A stretch of DNA of 64,000 nucleotides from Glutamicibacter sp. JC586. Lineage in GTDB: Bacteria; Actinomycetota; Actinomycetes; Actinomycetales; Micrococcaceae. The stretch is from positions 434,001-498,000 of the forward strand of contig NZ_VHIN01000002.1 in assembly GCF_009805585.1 (NCBI RefSeq). The letters are read 5' to 3'. Both the position numbers and the translations under genes were made by a program. Shown here in pieces: positions 25,089 to 34,423 of this stretch; position 1 is the stretch's first letter; the number at the start of each line of letters is the position of its first letter. The notes under the pieces were generated by a model. It saw only the letters and a program-made list of their open reading frames with translations, had not been told where the DNA came from and did no database searches.

Positions 25089-26459
25089 GTGAAACGCACT
25101 GCCATGGAACTCGCCGCAATTGCAACAGCCGCCGTCCCCGGATTAGCTCCGGTGGGTTTTGCGGCTCTGTCAGACGACGCAGAAGATTTTGACTCGGCGC
25201 TGATTGTTGATGCTTTGAAGCACCGCTGGCGCGTTCGTTCCCCACGACATGATGAAGCCAGCATGCGACTTGAAGCTGAGCTCTCAGCATTGCGCGCGTT
25301 TTCCGCCAAGGTACGCACCTCGCTTCCTTTTGCCCTTCCATCAGTGGCCGGCACCGTCCGTCAGGGCACCCTGAGAACCTTCGTCTACAAGGACATGCCA
25401 GGACGTGTACCAACGTTGGAAGAGCTAGTCGACGAAGGCAGTAACCTCGCCAAGGCCCTGGGACAGTGCATGGCAGCCATTCACCAGATCCCAGATGAAG
25501 CTGTTGAAGTTGCTGGTTTGCCAACGTACTCAGCCGACGAAATCCGTCAGCGCAAGCTCAACGAGCTAGATACTGCAGCTGCTACCGGTAAGGTTCCAAG
25601 CGGATTGTTGCGACGCTGGGAACACGCAATGGAAGACGTAGCGCTATGGCGTTTTAATTCAGCTGTCGTCCACGGCGCCTTCGATGAAGAGCAACTCCAG
25701 ATCTCACACTCGAGCATCACTGCCGTTAAGGGATGGACGGATTTGCATGTTGGCGACCCAGCCGACGACTTTGCATGGCTCTCTGCCATCGAAGACCAGA
25801 GCTTCACGGATCGAGTTTATTCCTCCTACATGGAAGCTCGTAACAAGTCTGCCGATCCGCACATCATGCGCCGCGCGGCCTTGGCTGCAGAATTTGCCTT
25901 AGCGCAGTGGCTAGTGAAGTCTTTGGATTCCAAGGACTCAGAACGCATCGCTGAAGCCGAAGAGATGTTGCGGGAATTGGACCACAACATCAGTGAGTAC
26001 GGCGGACAGCCGCTTTCTGTAGTGGAAGCACCACGTCCTATCGTCGCGCAAGCTGATAACGAGATAGCGAAGGAATCCAATCCGGAAAAGGATAAGGACT
26101 CTTCGGTGCAGCAAGCATCTACCCCAGAGCCTGTTGCGTCCATTGACACTACGACTCCGCGCATCAACACTTCCAAGGTCACTGCTCTAACCGAAAAAGA
26201 GGAAAGTCCTACCTCCGCCACGGGCGCTGAGTCCAAGAATTCGGCTTCCGCGAAGACAAGCGACTCACGTTCAGTTTCGAAGCCAGCAGATCAATCCGGT
26301 ACGAAAAAACCCGAGTCGGATGACTCTGACTCTGCATCCGTAGAAGTCAAGAACGCTGATGAAGCACCGTCCAAGAATTCCCAAGACGGACAACGAGTCA
26401 CCAAACTTGAGCCTGTGGATCAAAAGCAACCTGAAGAAACCGACGACGCCAAGAAGTAG
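25089..26459 (+). CDS. Aminoglycoside-phosphotransferase-fold protein, probable pseudokinase, with disordered tail
   Basis: 456 residues. The first ~300 have the APH/choline-kinase fold: a Lys/Arg-containing N-lobe (WRVRSPRHDEASMRLEAEL near residue 40), a C-lobe with VVHGAFDEEQL (His195-Gly196-Ala197) and WTDLHVGDPADDFAWL (from about 216). Active APHs have HGDxxxxN and an IDW/D-type metal motif. Here the catalytic Asp is Ala and the Asn is Gln, and GWTD replaces the metal-binding segment, so phosphotransfer is unlikely. The C-terminal ~155 residues are Ser/Glu/Lys/Asp-rich and disordered. GTG 25089 is chosen (MKRTAMELAAIATAAVPG); GTG 25080 or ATG 25104 are possible. It is divergent from nudC-uvrD2 and convergent with adnAB. 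Function unknown; similar proteins are annotated as phosphotransferases. Confidence 0.8.
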   Translation: MKRTAMELAAIATAAVPGLAPVGFAALSDDAEDFDSALIVDALKHRWRVRSPRHDEASMRLEAELSALRAFSAKVRTSLPFALPSVAGTVRQGTLRTFVYKDMPGRVPTLEELVDEGSNLAKALGQCMAAIHQIPDEAVEVAGLPTYSADEIRQRKLNELDTAAATGKVPSGLLRRWEHAMEDVALWRFNSAVVHGAFDEEQLQISHSSITAVKGWTDLHVGDPADDFAWLSAIEDQSFTDRVYSSYMEARNKSADPHIMRRAALAAEFALAQWLVKSLDSKDSERIAEAEEMLRELDHNISEYGGQPLSVVEAPRPIVAQADNEIAKESNPEKDKDSSVQQASTPEPVASIDTTTPRINTSKVTALTEKEESPTSATGAESKNSASAKTSDSRSVSKPADQSGTKKPESDDSDSASVEVKNADEAPSKNSQDGQRVTKLEPVDQKQPEETDDAKK

Positions 26460-26492
26460 ACGAATTACTCCCCTTCTCAGCGTCGCCCGATA

Positions 26493-29400
26493 TTAGCTGT
26501 CGAGTTGCTCGAAAGCGTTGGAGATCATCGCTTCGAGGTCGGCTTCGTCCGAAAGGTGTTCGGCACGAACGGTGATCCCAGCGGCAACATAGTAGAACGC
26601 CGCCTTGATATCTTCCAGTGCGATGCCGTGAAGGCGAGACCACCCGAGCCTATAGACAGCAAGCTGAACCAGTTTGCTCTTGAGATCTTGGCCATGTGGG
26701 ACGCGTCCGGTTTTCCAGTCCAGCAATAGCCAGGTGCCATCTTCCATCTGGAATACGGCGTCAATTCTGCCTCGAACTGCTACCGGACCCACGCGGGTTT
26801 CCAAAGGGACTTCCACATACGCGGGCTGACGCTGCGACCATTCGCTGGCTAGGAACGCCTGCTTCATCGACTCAAGGTCGAGTGCTTCATCAAGATAGGT
26901 ATCTGCCGGTTCGGTTAATTCTCCAAGATCAAGCATCGAGGTCTTTTCGTAGAATTCCTCAATCCACGCGTGGAAAGCCGTTCCACGACGCGCGGCCAAT
27001 CCTGGCCGACGTGGTACAGGTCGACGCAGATTCTCTAAGACTGATACCGGATCTTCAGCCAATTCAACGAACAGTGAGGCACGAACGTGTTCTGGCACCT
27101 CAACTGCTCGTTCGCGATTACTCAAGAATTCGCGCTGAGCCAGTAGGCGACGCGCTTCATCTGACCATTGTTCTCCTGCTTCGGTCAGCAAAGGAGCTTC
27201 CTGGTCTTGACCGAGCACATCCTGAGCGATTTCCTCCATAACTTCGCGGCGAGAGTAGGGGAAATCTTTGCGGGCCATGCCGCCGGTAACCTGAGGTCCC
27301 TCTAAAGGGTCATACGGCCACAGTGCTTCTAGGGGTGTCATTGTGCTGGGATTTTGTTCCGGAGCGTCCTCCTCCTTAACCCACACACCAATTTCTGCCT
27401 TCGGATCGTTGCCTTCAGCCAACGGTACCAATGCCGTGAAGAACTCTGATGCGTCGGTTGGCTTGGTTCTTGTAGCAGTCCAGATGCTGCTACTGCAGAT
27501 CAGCAGCGACTTGGCGCGCGTCACGGCAACATAGGCCAAGCGTCGTTCCTCAGCCACATGGTGGTCTTCAACGTGGTCTTTGAAAACTGATTCGGCTTCC
27601 AGTAACTCTTTCAAGGCTGGCTGGTCCGTATCCCATTGAGGCAAGTCCCGCGCATCCCCGCGCAGCTCCCAAGGAAGAGCCTTGTCACCGCTGGTCCATC
27701 GATCTGACTTGGATCCAGGGAATACCCCATCGTTCAAAGACATGACCGCAACGATGTCCCATTCCAAGCCTTTGGACGCATGCACGGTGAGCAGCTGTAC
27801 AGCTCTCGGATCCGCATCTTCGCTCGGAAGCGGCAGTCCACTTTCCTTCTCGGCGGCTTGTTCCAGCCACATAAGGAATCCGGCAAGCTCCACACGTGGG
27901 GCGTTGCGCGAATAATCGCGCACAACATCGGCAAAGGCGTCGAGATTTGCCCGCGACGCACTCGGCTCGACCCATGGCCGGACGGCTACCTCGATATCCA
28001 GATTCATGGCCCGTTCCACCTCGCGGATGAGGGTATCTAGGTCATCGTTGGCCATCAGTCTCAGGCCAGCCAGTTCTTCCTTGAGCGCGCAGAGCCGTGC
28101 ACGTCCTTCTTCGCTCAAGCAACGCCCGTCAGCGCTGTGCCACCCTTCTGGTGGAAGGTAGTCCAGTGCCTCAATCAGGCTGGCTGCATCATTGAGTTCT
28201 GCCCTTGCAGATTCAGCAACACCCGCCTGCGAATCAGATCTTCCCTCCGCAGATTCTGCTGGATTCAGCCCCTTAGCCCGGCGTCGCTCTAGTTGTCGTG
28301 ACCAGTCGGCGAAGGCCGCTAGATCTGCTGTGCCAATGCGCCATCGTGCGCCCGAGAGCATTCGCATGAGCTTGTCAGAACGCAGCGGGTCTACAAGCAC
28401 ATGCAGGCACGCCACCAAGTCCGTCACCTCAGGTGTGCTCAATAGGCCAGATAATCCCACCAGCTGATACGGAATTCCCCGTTCGGAGAGGACCTCGCCC
28501 ATAATGCTCAACTGGCTGCGATTACGCGAAAGTACAGCACTAGTTTTGGGTTCGTCGAAGGCCAGAGCGGATTCAGCAATGATCTGATCAGCGATGACCT
28601 CAGCTTCTTCACGAACGGTAGCGCAACGGTTGAGGATGACTCGTCCCGCGTGGGCAAAAGCCGAAGGTTCCAATGGCTTCACGGTGACCGGTCCGGTGTG
28701 CTTTGTGCCTCCGGCGGTAATTTCGTTAGCTACCGAGAGCACGTTGACGGTATTACGCCAGGCTATCGTCAGGTGCTTCACGTGAGCGTTGCGATGATCC
28801 TCGCCACGAATGATGGGGAACGTCTCGGGGAACCTAAAGAGCTGTCCGGCGCTGGCCCCGCGGAAGCCATAAATTGATTGATTCGGGTCACCCACTGCAG
28901 TGACCGGATGCCCCTGTCCGTAGAGTTGTGAGAACAGCACCATTTGCGCATGCGAGGTGTCTTGGAATTCGTCCAGGAGTACGACCTTATGACTGGCTCT
29001 TTCGGCGAGCGCAGCGGCAGGAACTTCTTGGGCAATCTTCGCGGCGTGAGCAACCAAATCACCATAGTCCATGACCCCTAGCTTCTTCTTTTCACGCGTG
29101 TATTCCTGAGCAAGTTCAGCAATCGTGGCGCGGGAGGCTAACTTGTCGATGAGCTTCACGGCGATTTGCGTTGGCGCCTTATCTTTTTCCGCATCCATGG
29201 GCAGGGCGCGTAGTTTGAGCACCAGATTATCAATCCATGCATGAGCTTCGGGGGCCGTGACCAAGTGTTCGGAAGCTTCGGAACTGAACGAGACGATGGC
29301 ATCAACGAGAGTGCTGGTGGCGCTATTAAGGTGGTGGTAGTCGCCCGTGTACTTTTCAAGAACGCTGTGTCCTAACTGCCACGACTGGGCTGCGCCGAGC

Positions 29401-29810
29401 AGTGCGCTGTCCTCTTCGAGCCCCAAGCGCAATCCGTGGTCTTGAACCAGAGTGTTGGCGTAAGAGTGATAGGTGGACACTGCTGGATCAAGGAAATCGC
29501 GAGTTTCTTCTTCACTGAGTAATCCGGTGGCCACCAGCTGTGCAATCTTGGCGCGAATTCGAATAGACAGTTCCCCAGCAGCCTTGCGCGTAAAAGTCAC
29601 GCCAAGGATTTCCTCGGGACGTACCAGTTGGTTGGCCACCAACCATACGACTTTGTCTGCCATAGTTTTTGTTTTCCCAGAGCCGGCGCCGGCGATGACC
29701 AGCATCGGTTCCAGTGGAGCTGCAATAATTTCTGATTGTTGCTCAGTCGGTGGGAATTTTTCACCCAAAGCCTCTGAGAGTTCTTCAGGAGTGTATTTTA
29801 TATTGCTCAT
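26493..29810 (-). CDS. adnB: AdnB-like UvrD-family helicase-nuclease
   Basis: 1105 residues. SF1A motor: Walker A AGAGSGKT at 40-47, GVTFTRKAAGEL (motif Ia), LLDEFQDTSHAQ (motif II), GDPNQSIYGFRGA (motif III), LTVHASKGLEWDIV, and RRLAYVAVTRAKSLL (motif VI). The C-terminal ~200 residues form a RecB-type nuclease: GTAFHAWIEEF, VRGRIDAVF, LLDWKTGR and QLAVYRLGW carry the catalytic His, Asp, Asp/Lys and Gln/Tyr. AdnA-AdnB is the actinobacterial double-motor, double-nuclease complex that resects DNA double-strand ends. ATG 29810 overlaps the adnA stop as ATGA; the frame is open to 29867 but this start fits. It lies downstream of ATL and adnA in one operon. Confidence 0.93.
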   Translation of the reverse strand: MSNIKYTPEELSEALGEKFPPTEQQSEIIAAPLEPMLVIAGAGSGKTKTMADKVVWLVANQLVRPEEILGVTFTRKAAGELSIRIRAKIAQLVATGLLSEEETRDFLDPAVSTYHSYANTLVQDHGLRLGLEEDSALLGAAQSWQLGHSVLEKYTGDYHHLNSATSTLVDAIVSFSSEASEHLVTAPEAHAWIDNLVLKLRALPMDAEKDKAPTQIAVKLIDKLASRATIAELAQEYTREKKKLGVMDYGDLVAHAAKIAQEVPAAALAERASHKVVLLDEFQDTSHAQMVLFSQLYGQGHPVTAVGDPNQSIYGFRGASAGQLFRFPETFPIIRGEDHRNAHVKHLTIAWRNTVNVLSVANEITAGGTKHTGPVTVKPLEPSAFAHAGRVILNRCATVREEAEVIADQIIAESALAFDEPKTSAVLSRNRSQLSIMGEVLSERGIPYQLVGLSGLLSTPEVTDLVACLHVLVDPLRSDKLMRMLSGARWRIGTADLAAFADWSRQLERRRAKGLNPAESAEGRSDSQAGVAESARAELNDAASLIEALDYLPPEGWHSADGRCLSEEGRARLCALKEELAGLRLMANDDLDTLIREVERAMNLDIEVAVRPWVEPSASRANLDAFADVVRDYSRNAPRVELAGFLMWLEQAAEKESGLPLPSEDADPRAVQLLTVHASKGLEWDIVAVMSLNDGVFPGSKSDRWTSGDKALPWELRGDARDLPQWDTDQPALKELLEAESVFKDHVEDHHVAEERRLAYVAVTRAKSLLICSSSIWTATRTKPTDASEFFTALVPLAEGNDPKAEIGVWVKEEDAPEQNPSTMTPLEALWPYDPLEGPQVTGGMARKDFPYSRREVMEEIAQDVLGQDQEAPLLTEAGEQWSDEARRLLAQREFLSNRERAVEVPEHVRASLFVELAEDPVSVLENLRRPVPRRPGLAARRGTAFHAWIEEFYEKTSMLDLGELTEPADTYLDEALDLESMKQAFLASEWSQRQPAYVEVPLETRVGPVAVRGRIDAVFQMEDGTWLLLDWKTGRVPHGQDLKSKLVQLAVYRLGWSRLHGIALEDIKAAFYYVAAGITVRAEHLSDEADLEAMISNAFEQLDS

Positions 29811-32800
29811 GGTTCGGTGACCTGTCGTCCTTCGGCGCACAGTGGGCAGATTTCTGGCAGGGTGCAATTTCCAAGAATTCCTGCGGCACCCGCGGTGTGA
29901 CGAGTAATGAATTCGCTGTGGCCCATCAGTTCGGCTGCTTCCAAAATTAGTGTTTTTGCCCAGTCTTCTCCGGCCAGCGAAGGTTGCTCTCGGATGGTGG
30001 GACTTTTAGTCTTGGTGCCCACGTAGACCAATGAAGCACCCGCTGGTTCATTAGAGAGTTCTTTGGTTGCTTCGTTATCTTGCAGTGCTCCAAGCTGAAT
30101 GGCGGTTTGGTAGACACCCAACTGTGGATGCTCCACAGTGTCATTCTTGCTGGGCGCCGTTGAGCCGGTTTTCAAGTCTACGACAGTGACTTTGCCAGCA
30201 GAATCAGCCTCGACGCGGTCGATGATGCCCCGCAATTGAACTTCGCTTCCGTTGCTTGTTGGGACTTCGATCAGGAAAGGCATCTCTCTAGCCACCAGCT
30301 CTCGACCTTCCTGACGCATCGAAATGCAGTATTGGGCAAACTTCTTGAGCATCTCGCTCGCGCGGTCGAAGTCGCGTTGACCTTCCCAGTTGTCGAGTTT
30401 TTCGAGTTCTGGCCAGCGCTGTTCGAGAACCTGTTGATACTCGTACCCGCTGGCGTCTGGGTATTCCTCTGCGATGGAGTGGATCAGGGTACCTAGTGAT
30501 GCGGCGAAGTCGTGTGCTGCGGTTCCACCGGCGCTTTGGACAAACCAGTTCAGAGGTGACTTCACCAGTGTTTCTACCTTGGACGGTGAGACACGGCGCG
30601 GTTGGTCCTCGGGTACTACCGGTGTATCGGAGGATAGTGGGCGCAGTCCCCACCACTGCTCTGGGTGCGCACCACGAATTGGCTGTTGCGCTTGGGCCAG
30701 CTGGGCGAGTACACGAACCGCATCTTGATAGTGGGCTTGCGCATCTTGATCATCTGGGGAGCTTACTGCCCCGAGCATCGCGGCCTTGCGTTGCTCGGCG
30801 GTCCTTCGAAGTTCGGCAACTAGGGTGGGCAATGAACGGATCCGAGGCGCCGTGGTAGTCTCGCGCCCATCTTGGCCTGGCGGTTCGACAAGGTCTAAGA
30901 ACGAAGATGGCTGGCTATCTTCGTTTTCGACAGCCGTGCAAATTAATTGCTCTGAGGCTCTGGACACCGCGTTACTGAAACTGCGCAACTCGTCATTGCG
31001 GATCTGGCGAACCAAATGTGTTGGGGTTCGTGTTTTCAGGAAGCCGACACCGTGCTCTGCCACATCGGCCAAGGCATTGGAGCCGAGCAATTCACCGCGT
31101 AACCGCAAGTTGGGCCAAGACCCCTCTTGCAGACCGGGAATGAAGACTATGGGCCACTCTTTGCCAGCAGCTGCGGCAGTGGTGAGTACTGTGACCGTGT
31201 TACCTCCGGCAGCGCGTGTTGCCAAGGAGTCCATGGGCAAGTCTTGGTTCAGGATGTGTTCGATAAACTGCGGCACACTGGCGCCCGGCAACTGATCAAC
31301 AAATCGTTCGGCGGCCTGGAAGAGCGAGAGCACTGCGTCGAGGTCGTGGTCGGCTCGACGGGACGACAGCCCTGCCCCCAGCGCCTCTTCACGCCACGCT
31401 TGCGCACGACCTGAGGCTTCCCACATCGACCATAGTGCCGTTTCAGGGGTCGCTGTACCCGAGCCCAATTCGCTTTTGAGAGCGCCGTACATCTTGAGCA
31501 GACGTTCTAGTCCAAAAGCGGGTTTACCCAGTTGAGCTGCAAGCTCAGGTTCACGCAGGCACGCCTCCAGCAATTCTTGACTTGACCGCCGCCCGCCCGC
31601 CGCAGCTTCGCGCTGACGAAGTAGTTGACGCAGACGCCTAATCTCCAATGCTGTACTCATCCCATAGCGAGAGAGCAGAAGGTTTTGCATCAGCAATGGA
31701 TCATCAGCTGTTGAGTCGTTATGGGCCAATTCCATGAGATCCAGCAATGGGCGGACTGCTCCCTCGTCCTTGAGCGGAATCTCTGCCGGTGGAACTTGGA
31801 CAGCGATTCCTTGACCTTCAAGGAACCTACTATAGGAACGTACCTGCGACCCATTGCGAACAATGATGGCTATCTCAGAAAGACTGCGCTTTTCAAAGAG
31901 GTTCAGCGCAACGATGCGCTGGGCAATGAAGCGTTCTTCTAAGGTGGAATTTTCAAAGGTCAAAGCAACACAAACTTCGTCTGAAGGTATCGATGTTGCT
32001 TCGACATTTCGTCCTCGTGTGCCAGCGGCCACAGGAACACGGCTAACAATTCTGTGCCATGCCTGAGTGATCTTCGGTGACATGCGGTGACCTTGAGTGA
32101 GGTCTAGTTGCGTCACGATTCCGGTGCTGCTGTAATTCTGTTCAAAACGATGCAACTCGTCGGTGCGTGCACCACGGAATCCCTGCACGACGTTGTCAGG
32201 CGCAGCGAACGCGACCAGGGATCGGTCCTTGCCTAATAGTGCTAGCAACCGATGCTGGGACAGCGTTGCTTCCTGCAAGTCATCCACAAAGATCAGCTGT
32301 AGTCGGTCTTGTTCAGCGTGCAGGAAGGACTCATTGTCTTCAAGAATTTCTGCGGCGCGAGTGATCAAGCCTGCCGGATCAAAAGCTTCGGCATTTCCCA
32401 AGTCAAGCAGATCTCGGTATTCCTGGTAGAAGCTTGCTGCCGCTAGCCACTCTGGTCGTTGGGCCAGTTCGCCATAGTGTTCAATGTCTGCCGGTTCCAA
32501 CCCGAGTTCTGAAACTCTGTCAAAGAATTCACGTACTTCTTTGCGGAACCCTCGCGTCGCAACCGCCAGCTCCAGTTCTTCAGGCCAGTCTGGTCCCGTG
32601 GTCAGGCCTTGTGCATGCCCCTCAAGCAGGTTACCGATCAGGGTGTCTTGCTCAGGGCCAGAGAGTAAACGTGGGGCACGCTCCAAAAAGGGCAAGAGCC
32701 CTTCAACTCGTGCTCTCCTGATCAGGTCAAAAGCATAGGATGACCAGGAGCGAACTACTGGTTCGGTGAAGGTCTGTTCGGCACGGCGACTGAGCTCATC

Positions 32801-33013
32801 TCGAATGGATGCCGCCGTCATACGCGTGGGCGCTATGATCAGCAAGGACTGCGGGTCTAGTCCAGCATTCAAGTGGGCAACTGCAGCGTTGACGAGGGTG
32901 CGGGTCTTACCGGTGCCCGGCGCGCCGGTAACCAACACCGGGGTGCTCACTGTTTGAAGCTGATCCATGATCTTTTCTGGATCTACGTTTAGTTCGCTTC
33001 GAGTTTCGTCCAT
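29807..33013 (-). CDS. adnA: AdnA-like helicase-nuclease subunit
   Basis: 1068 residues. The N-terminus is a UvrD/RecB-type ATPase with Walker A GAPGTGKT (30-37). Motif II is degenerate (FVDDLQEATLSQ rather than DEFQD), as in other AdnA proteins. The C-terminal nuclease domain has GTLIHSIAEE, LRGIIDRVE, VVDLKTGS and QLGVYQTA. A Cys cluster CTLPEICPLC (C-x5-C-x2-C) lies near the end. The segment before the nuclease, VETLVKSPLNWFVQ, has Ser where a fourth Fe-S cysteine is expected in related nucleases. It partners AdnB for DNA end resection. ATG 33013 is 2 bp after the ATL stop, and its own stop overlaps the adnB start. Confidence 0.93.
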   Translation of the reverse strand: MDETRSELNVDPEKIMDQLQTVSTPVLVTGAPGTGKTRTLVNAAVAHLNAGLDPQSLLIIAPTRMTAASIRDELSRRAEQTFTEPVVRSWSSYAFDLIRRARVEGLLPFLERAPRLLSGPEQDTLIGNLLEGHAQGLTTGPDWPEELELAVATRGFRKEVREFFDRVSELGLEPADIEHYGELAQRPEWLAAASFYQEYRDLLDLGNAEAFDPAGLITRAAEILEDNESFLHAEQDRLQLIFVDDLQEATLSQHRLLALLGKDRSLVAFAAPDNVVQGFRGARTDELHRFEQNYSSTGIVTQLDLTQGHRMSPKITQAWHRIVSRVPVAAGTRGRNVEATSIPSDEVCVALTFENSTLEERFIAQRIVALNLFEKRSLSEIAIIVRNGSQVRSYSRFLEGQGIAVQVPPAEIPLKDEGAVRPLLDLMELAHNDSTADDPLLMQNLLLSRYGMSTALEIRRLRQLLRQREAAAGGRRSSQELLEACLREPELAAQLGKPAFGLERLLKMYGALKSELGSGTATPETALWSMWEASGRAQAWREEALGAGLSSRRADHDLDAVLSLFQAAERFVDQLPGASVPQFIEHILNQDLPMDSLATRAAGGNTVTVLTTAAAAGKEWPIVFIPGLQEGSWPNLRLRGELLGSNALADVAEHGVGFLKTRTPTHLVRQIRNDELRSFSNAVSRASEQLICTAVENEDSQPSSFLDLVEPPGQDGRETTTAPRIRSLPTLVAELRRTAEQRKAAMLGAVSSPDDQDAQAHYQDAVRVLAQLAQAQQPIRGAHPEQWWGLRPLSSDTPVVPEDQPRRVSPSKVETLVKSPLNWFVQSAGGTAAHDFAASLGTLIHSIAEEYPDASGYEYQQVLEQRWPELEKLDNWEGQRDFDRASEMLKKFAQYCISMRQEGRELVAREMPFLIEVPTSNGSEVQLRGIIDRVEADSAGKVTVVDLKTGSTAPSKNDTVEHPQLGVYQTAIQLGALQDNEATKELSNEPAGASLVYVGTKTKSPTIREQPSLAGEDWAKTLILEAAELMGHSEFITRHTAGAAGILGNCTLPEICPLCAEGRQVTEP

Positions 33014-33015
33014 GA

Positions 33016-33405
33016 CTATAGTTCATCATCCAATTCAGACATTTTAGGATTCCCCAACAACGATCTGAGGATATCTATTTGGGCCCACGCTTTAGGCGTA
33101 GGATTCCACCGGAACTGGTTCATCTTCACTTTTTTCTCTGGCAGCGCCAAGCCTTCTACGATCCAGTGCTCACGGGCCCTTGCCATCAACGGATCGGCGA
33201 TCCCTCCATCTGCTTTCAGCACGCGCCACCATGGAGTACCAGCTGGTGCCATTGCCATCGCTTTGCCTACCTGACGTGCTCCACCGCTACCGAGCAATTC
33301 TGCAACGTCGCCATAGCTCAGCACTTCCCCTTGGGGAATCAGAAGTGCCAACTGATGAACCGCCTCGGCGTAGGTCAGCGGTCCTCGATCTCCTGCTTCG
33401 TTCAT
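33016..33405 (-). CDS. Alkyltransferase-like (ATL/MGMT C-terminal domain) DNA-repair protein
   Basis: 129 residues. It has the MGMT DNA-binding fold: YAEAVHQLALLIPQGEVLSYGDVAELLG and GGARQVGKAMAMAPAGTPWWRVL. The active-site PCHR of true O6-alkylguanine transferases reads PWWR, so the acceptor Cys is Trp and no alkyl transfer is expected; ATL proteins bind O6-alkylguanine and flag it for nucleotide excision repair. ATG 33405 is chosen over upstream in-frame codons because the fold begins there. It is the first gene of an ATL-adnA-adnB operon and is divergent from the DnaQ-like gene. The family is clear; the detailed role is inferred from known ATLs. Confidence 0.88.
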   Translation of the reverse strand: MNEAGDRGPLTYAEAVHQLALLIPQGEVLSYGDVAELLGSGGARQVGKAMAMAPAGTPWWRVLKADGGIADPLMARAREHWIVEGLALPEKKVKMNQFRWNPTPKAWAQIDILRSLLGNPKMSELDDEL

Positions 33406-33480
33406 GACTCCATTCTGCCAACTGGCTAGCGTTGATCCACAACCTGCGCGTTGGGCCACCATTGTGTCTTGATCTACCTG

Positions 33481-33486
33481 TAGCGT
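33481..33486 (+). promoter_or_regulatory. Candidate -10 box for the DnaQ-like gene
   Basis: TAGCGT lies 7 nt before ATG 33494 with no ribosome binding site between, fitting a leaderless mRNA. Confidence 0.4.
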
Positions 33487-33493
33487 TGAGCCT

Positions 33494-34177
33494 ATGAATG
33501 AATGGCACAAAGGCCTTGCAGTTGGCTTTGACTTGGAAACTACTGGCGTCGATACAACCACAGCGCGAATCGTAACGGCCTCAGTGGTTCTACTGGATGC
33601 ACAGGGTGCTGTAGTGAACCGTCGCGAGTGGCTGGTCAATCCCGGAATTGAGATTCCAGAAGCGGCAACGGCTGTCCACGGTGTTTCCACTCAGAAGGCA
33701 CGTGCTGAGGGCGCTGAGCCAAAACAGTCCGTCCAGGAGATCATGCAGCTGTTGGCTTTCGCTTCTGAGCAGTCCCCCATTGTTGCGTTTAATGCCTCCT
33801 ATGATTTTTCCGTTCTCTACAATGAAGCCCTTCGCTACGACTTGCCGGCGTTCTTCCCAGGAAACGTCATCGATCCGTTCATCATCGACAAGCAAGTCGA
33901 CAAGTTTCGCAAGGGCAAGCGCACTCTGAGTGCGGCGTGTGAGTTTTACGGTGTCGTCTTAGAAAACGCGCATACCTCGTTGGCTGACGCCATTGCCTGC
34001 GTTGAGGTAGCCCGGCAGATTGGTGAACGCTACCCGCAGCTTCAGGTCGATCCACAGGTACTGCACGGTTGGCAAATTGGCTGGGCGCGCGAGCAGGCCG
34101 AAAGCTTCCAAACTTACCTGCGTAAGACCAAACCCGAAGCCGTAGTTGACGGCGCTTGGCCCATAATGGAGGGCTAG
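33494..34177 (+). CDS. DnaQ-like 3'-5' exonuclease (DEDDh)
   Basis: 227 residues with the DEDDh exonuclease fold of the DNA polymerase III epsilon superfamily. Exo I GFDLETTG is near residue 12, Exo II FNASYDFSVL near residue 100, and Exo III is HTSLADAIACVEVA near residue 160, providing the Asp, Glu, Asp, Asp and His residues. It degrades DNA or RNA 3' ends with two metal ions. No BRCT or polymerase-interaction domain is visible, so it may be a free repair or RNA-trimming exonuclease rather than the replicative proofreader. It is divergent from the ATL-adnA-adnB operon, with only 88 bp between the two starts. Confidence 0.92.
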   Translation: MNEWHKGLAVGFDLETTGVDTTTARIVTASVVLLDAQGAVVNRREWLVNPGIEIPEAATAVHGVSTQKARAEGAEPKQSVQEIMQLLAFASEQSPIVAFNASYDFSVLYNEALRYDLPAFFPGNVIDPFIIDKQVDKFRKGKRTLSAACEFYGVVLENAHTSLADAIACVEVARQIGERYPQLQVDPQVLHGWQIGWAREQAESFQTYLRKTKPEAVVDGAWPIMEG

Positions 34178-34423
34178 CTCACAGAGAAAACAAGCTTCTG
34201 TGCCCGATGTCACAGGTGCCTCAGTAATCAATGCGCCAATTCGCGGAAGTCGATAGTTCATCTTCTGTCACAATTGGGAGAATAATCTTCGAACTGTCAA
34301 GCTATATGACTCTCGACTAAGAATCTTAAAGCGATTTTTGACCCTATTCGGGCGATTTAGTTCGATAATGGTTGAATGGAGGGTACTCTCTCTACCCATT
34401 TGAGAACTGAAGGAACCCGCCTA

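Noticed and set aside
33406-33493. LexA/SOS box for the ATL-adnAB operon
   Set aside because: No CGAAC-N4-GTTCG-type palindrome is seen in the 88-bp divergent region.
34178-34423. Possible S-adenosylmethionine riboswitch before metN
   Set aside because: I looked for the conserved cores of SAM riboswitches and a terminator before metN and found only a weak hairpin. A TTGACC/GATAAT pair has a 20-bp spacer, too long for a good promoter.
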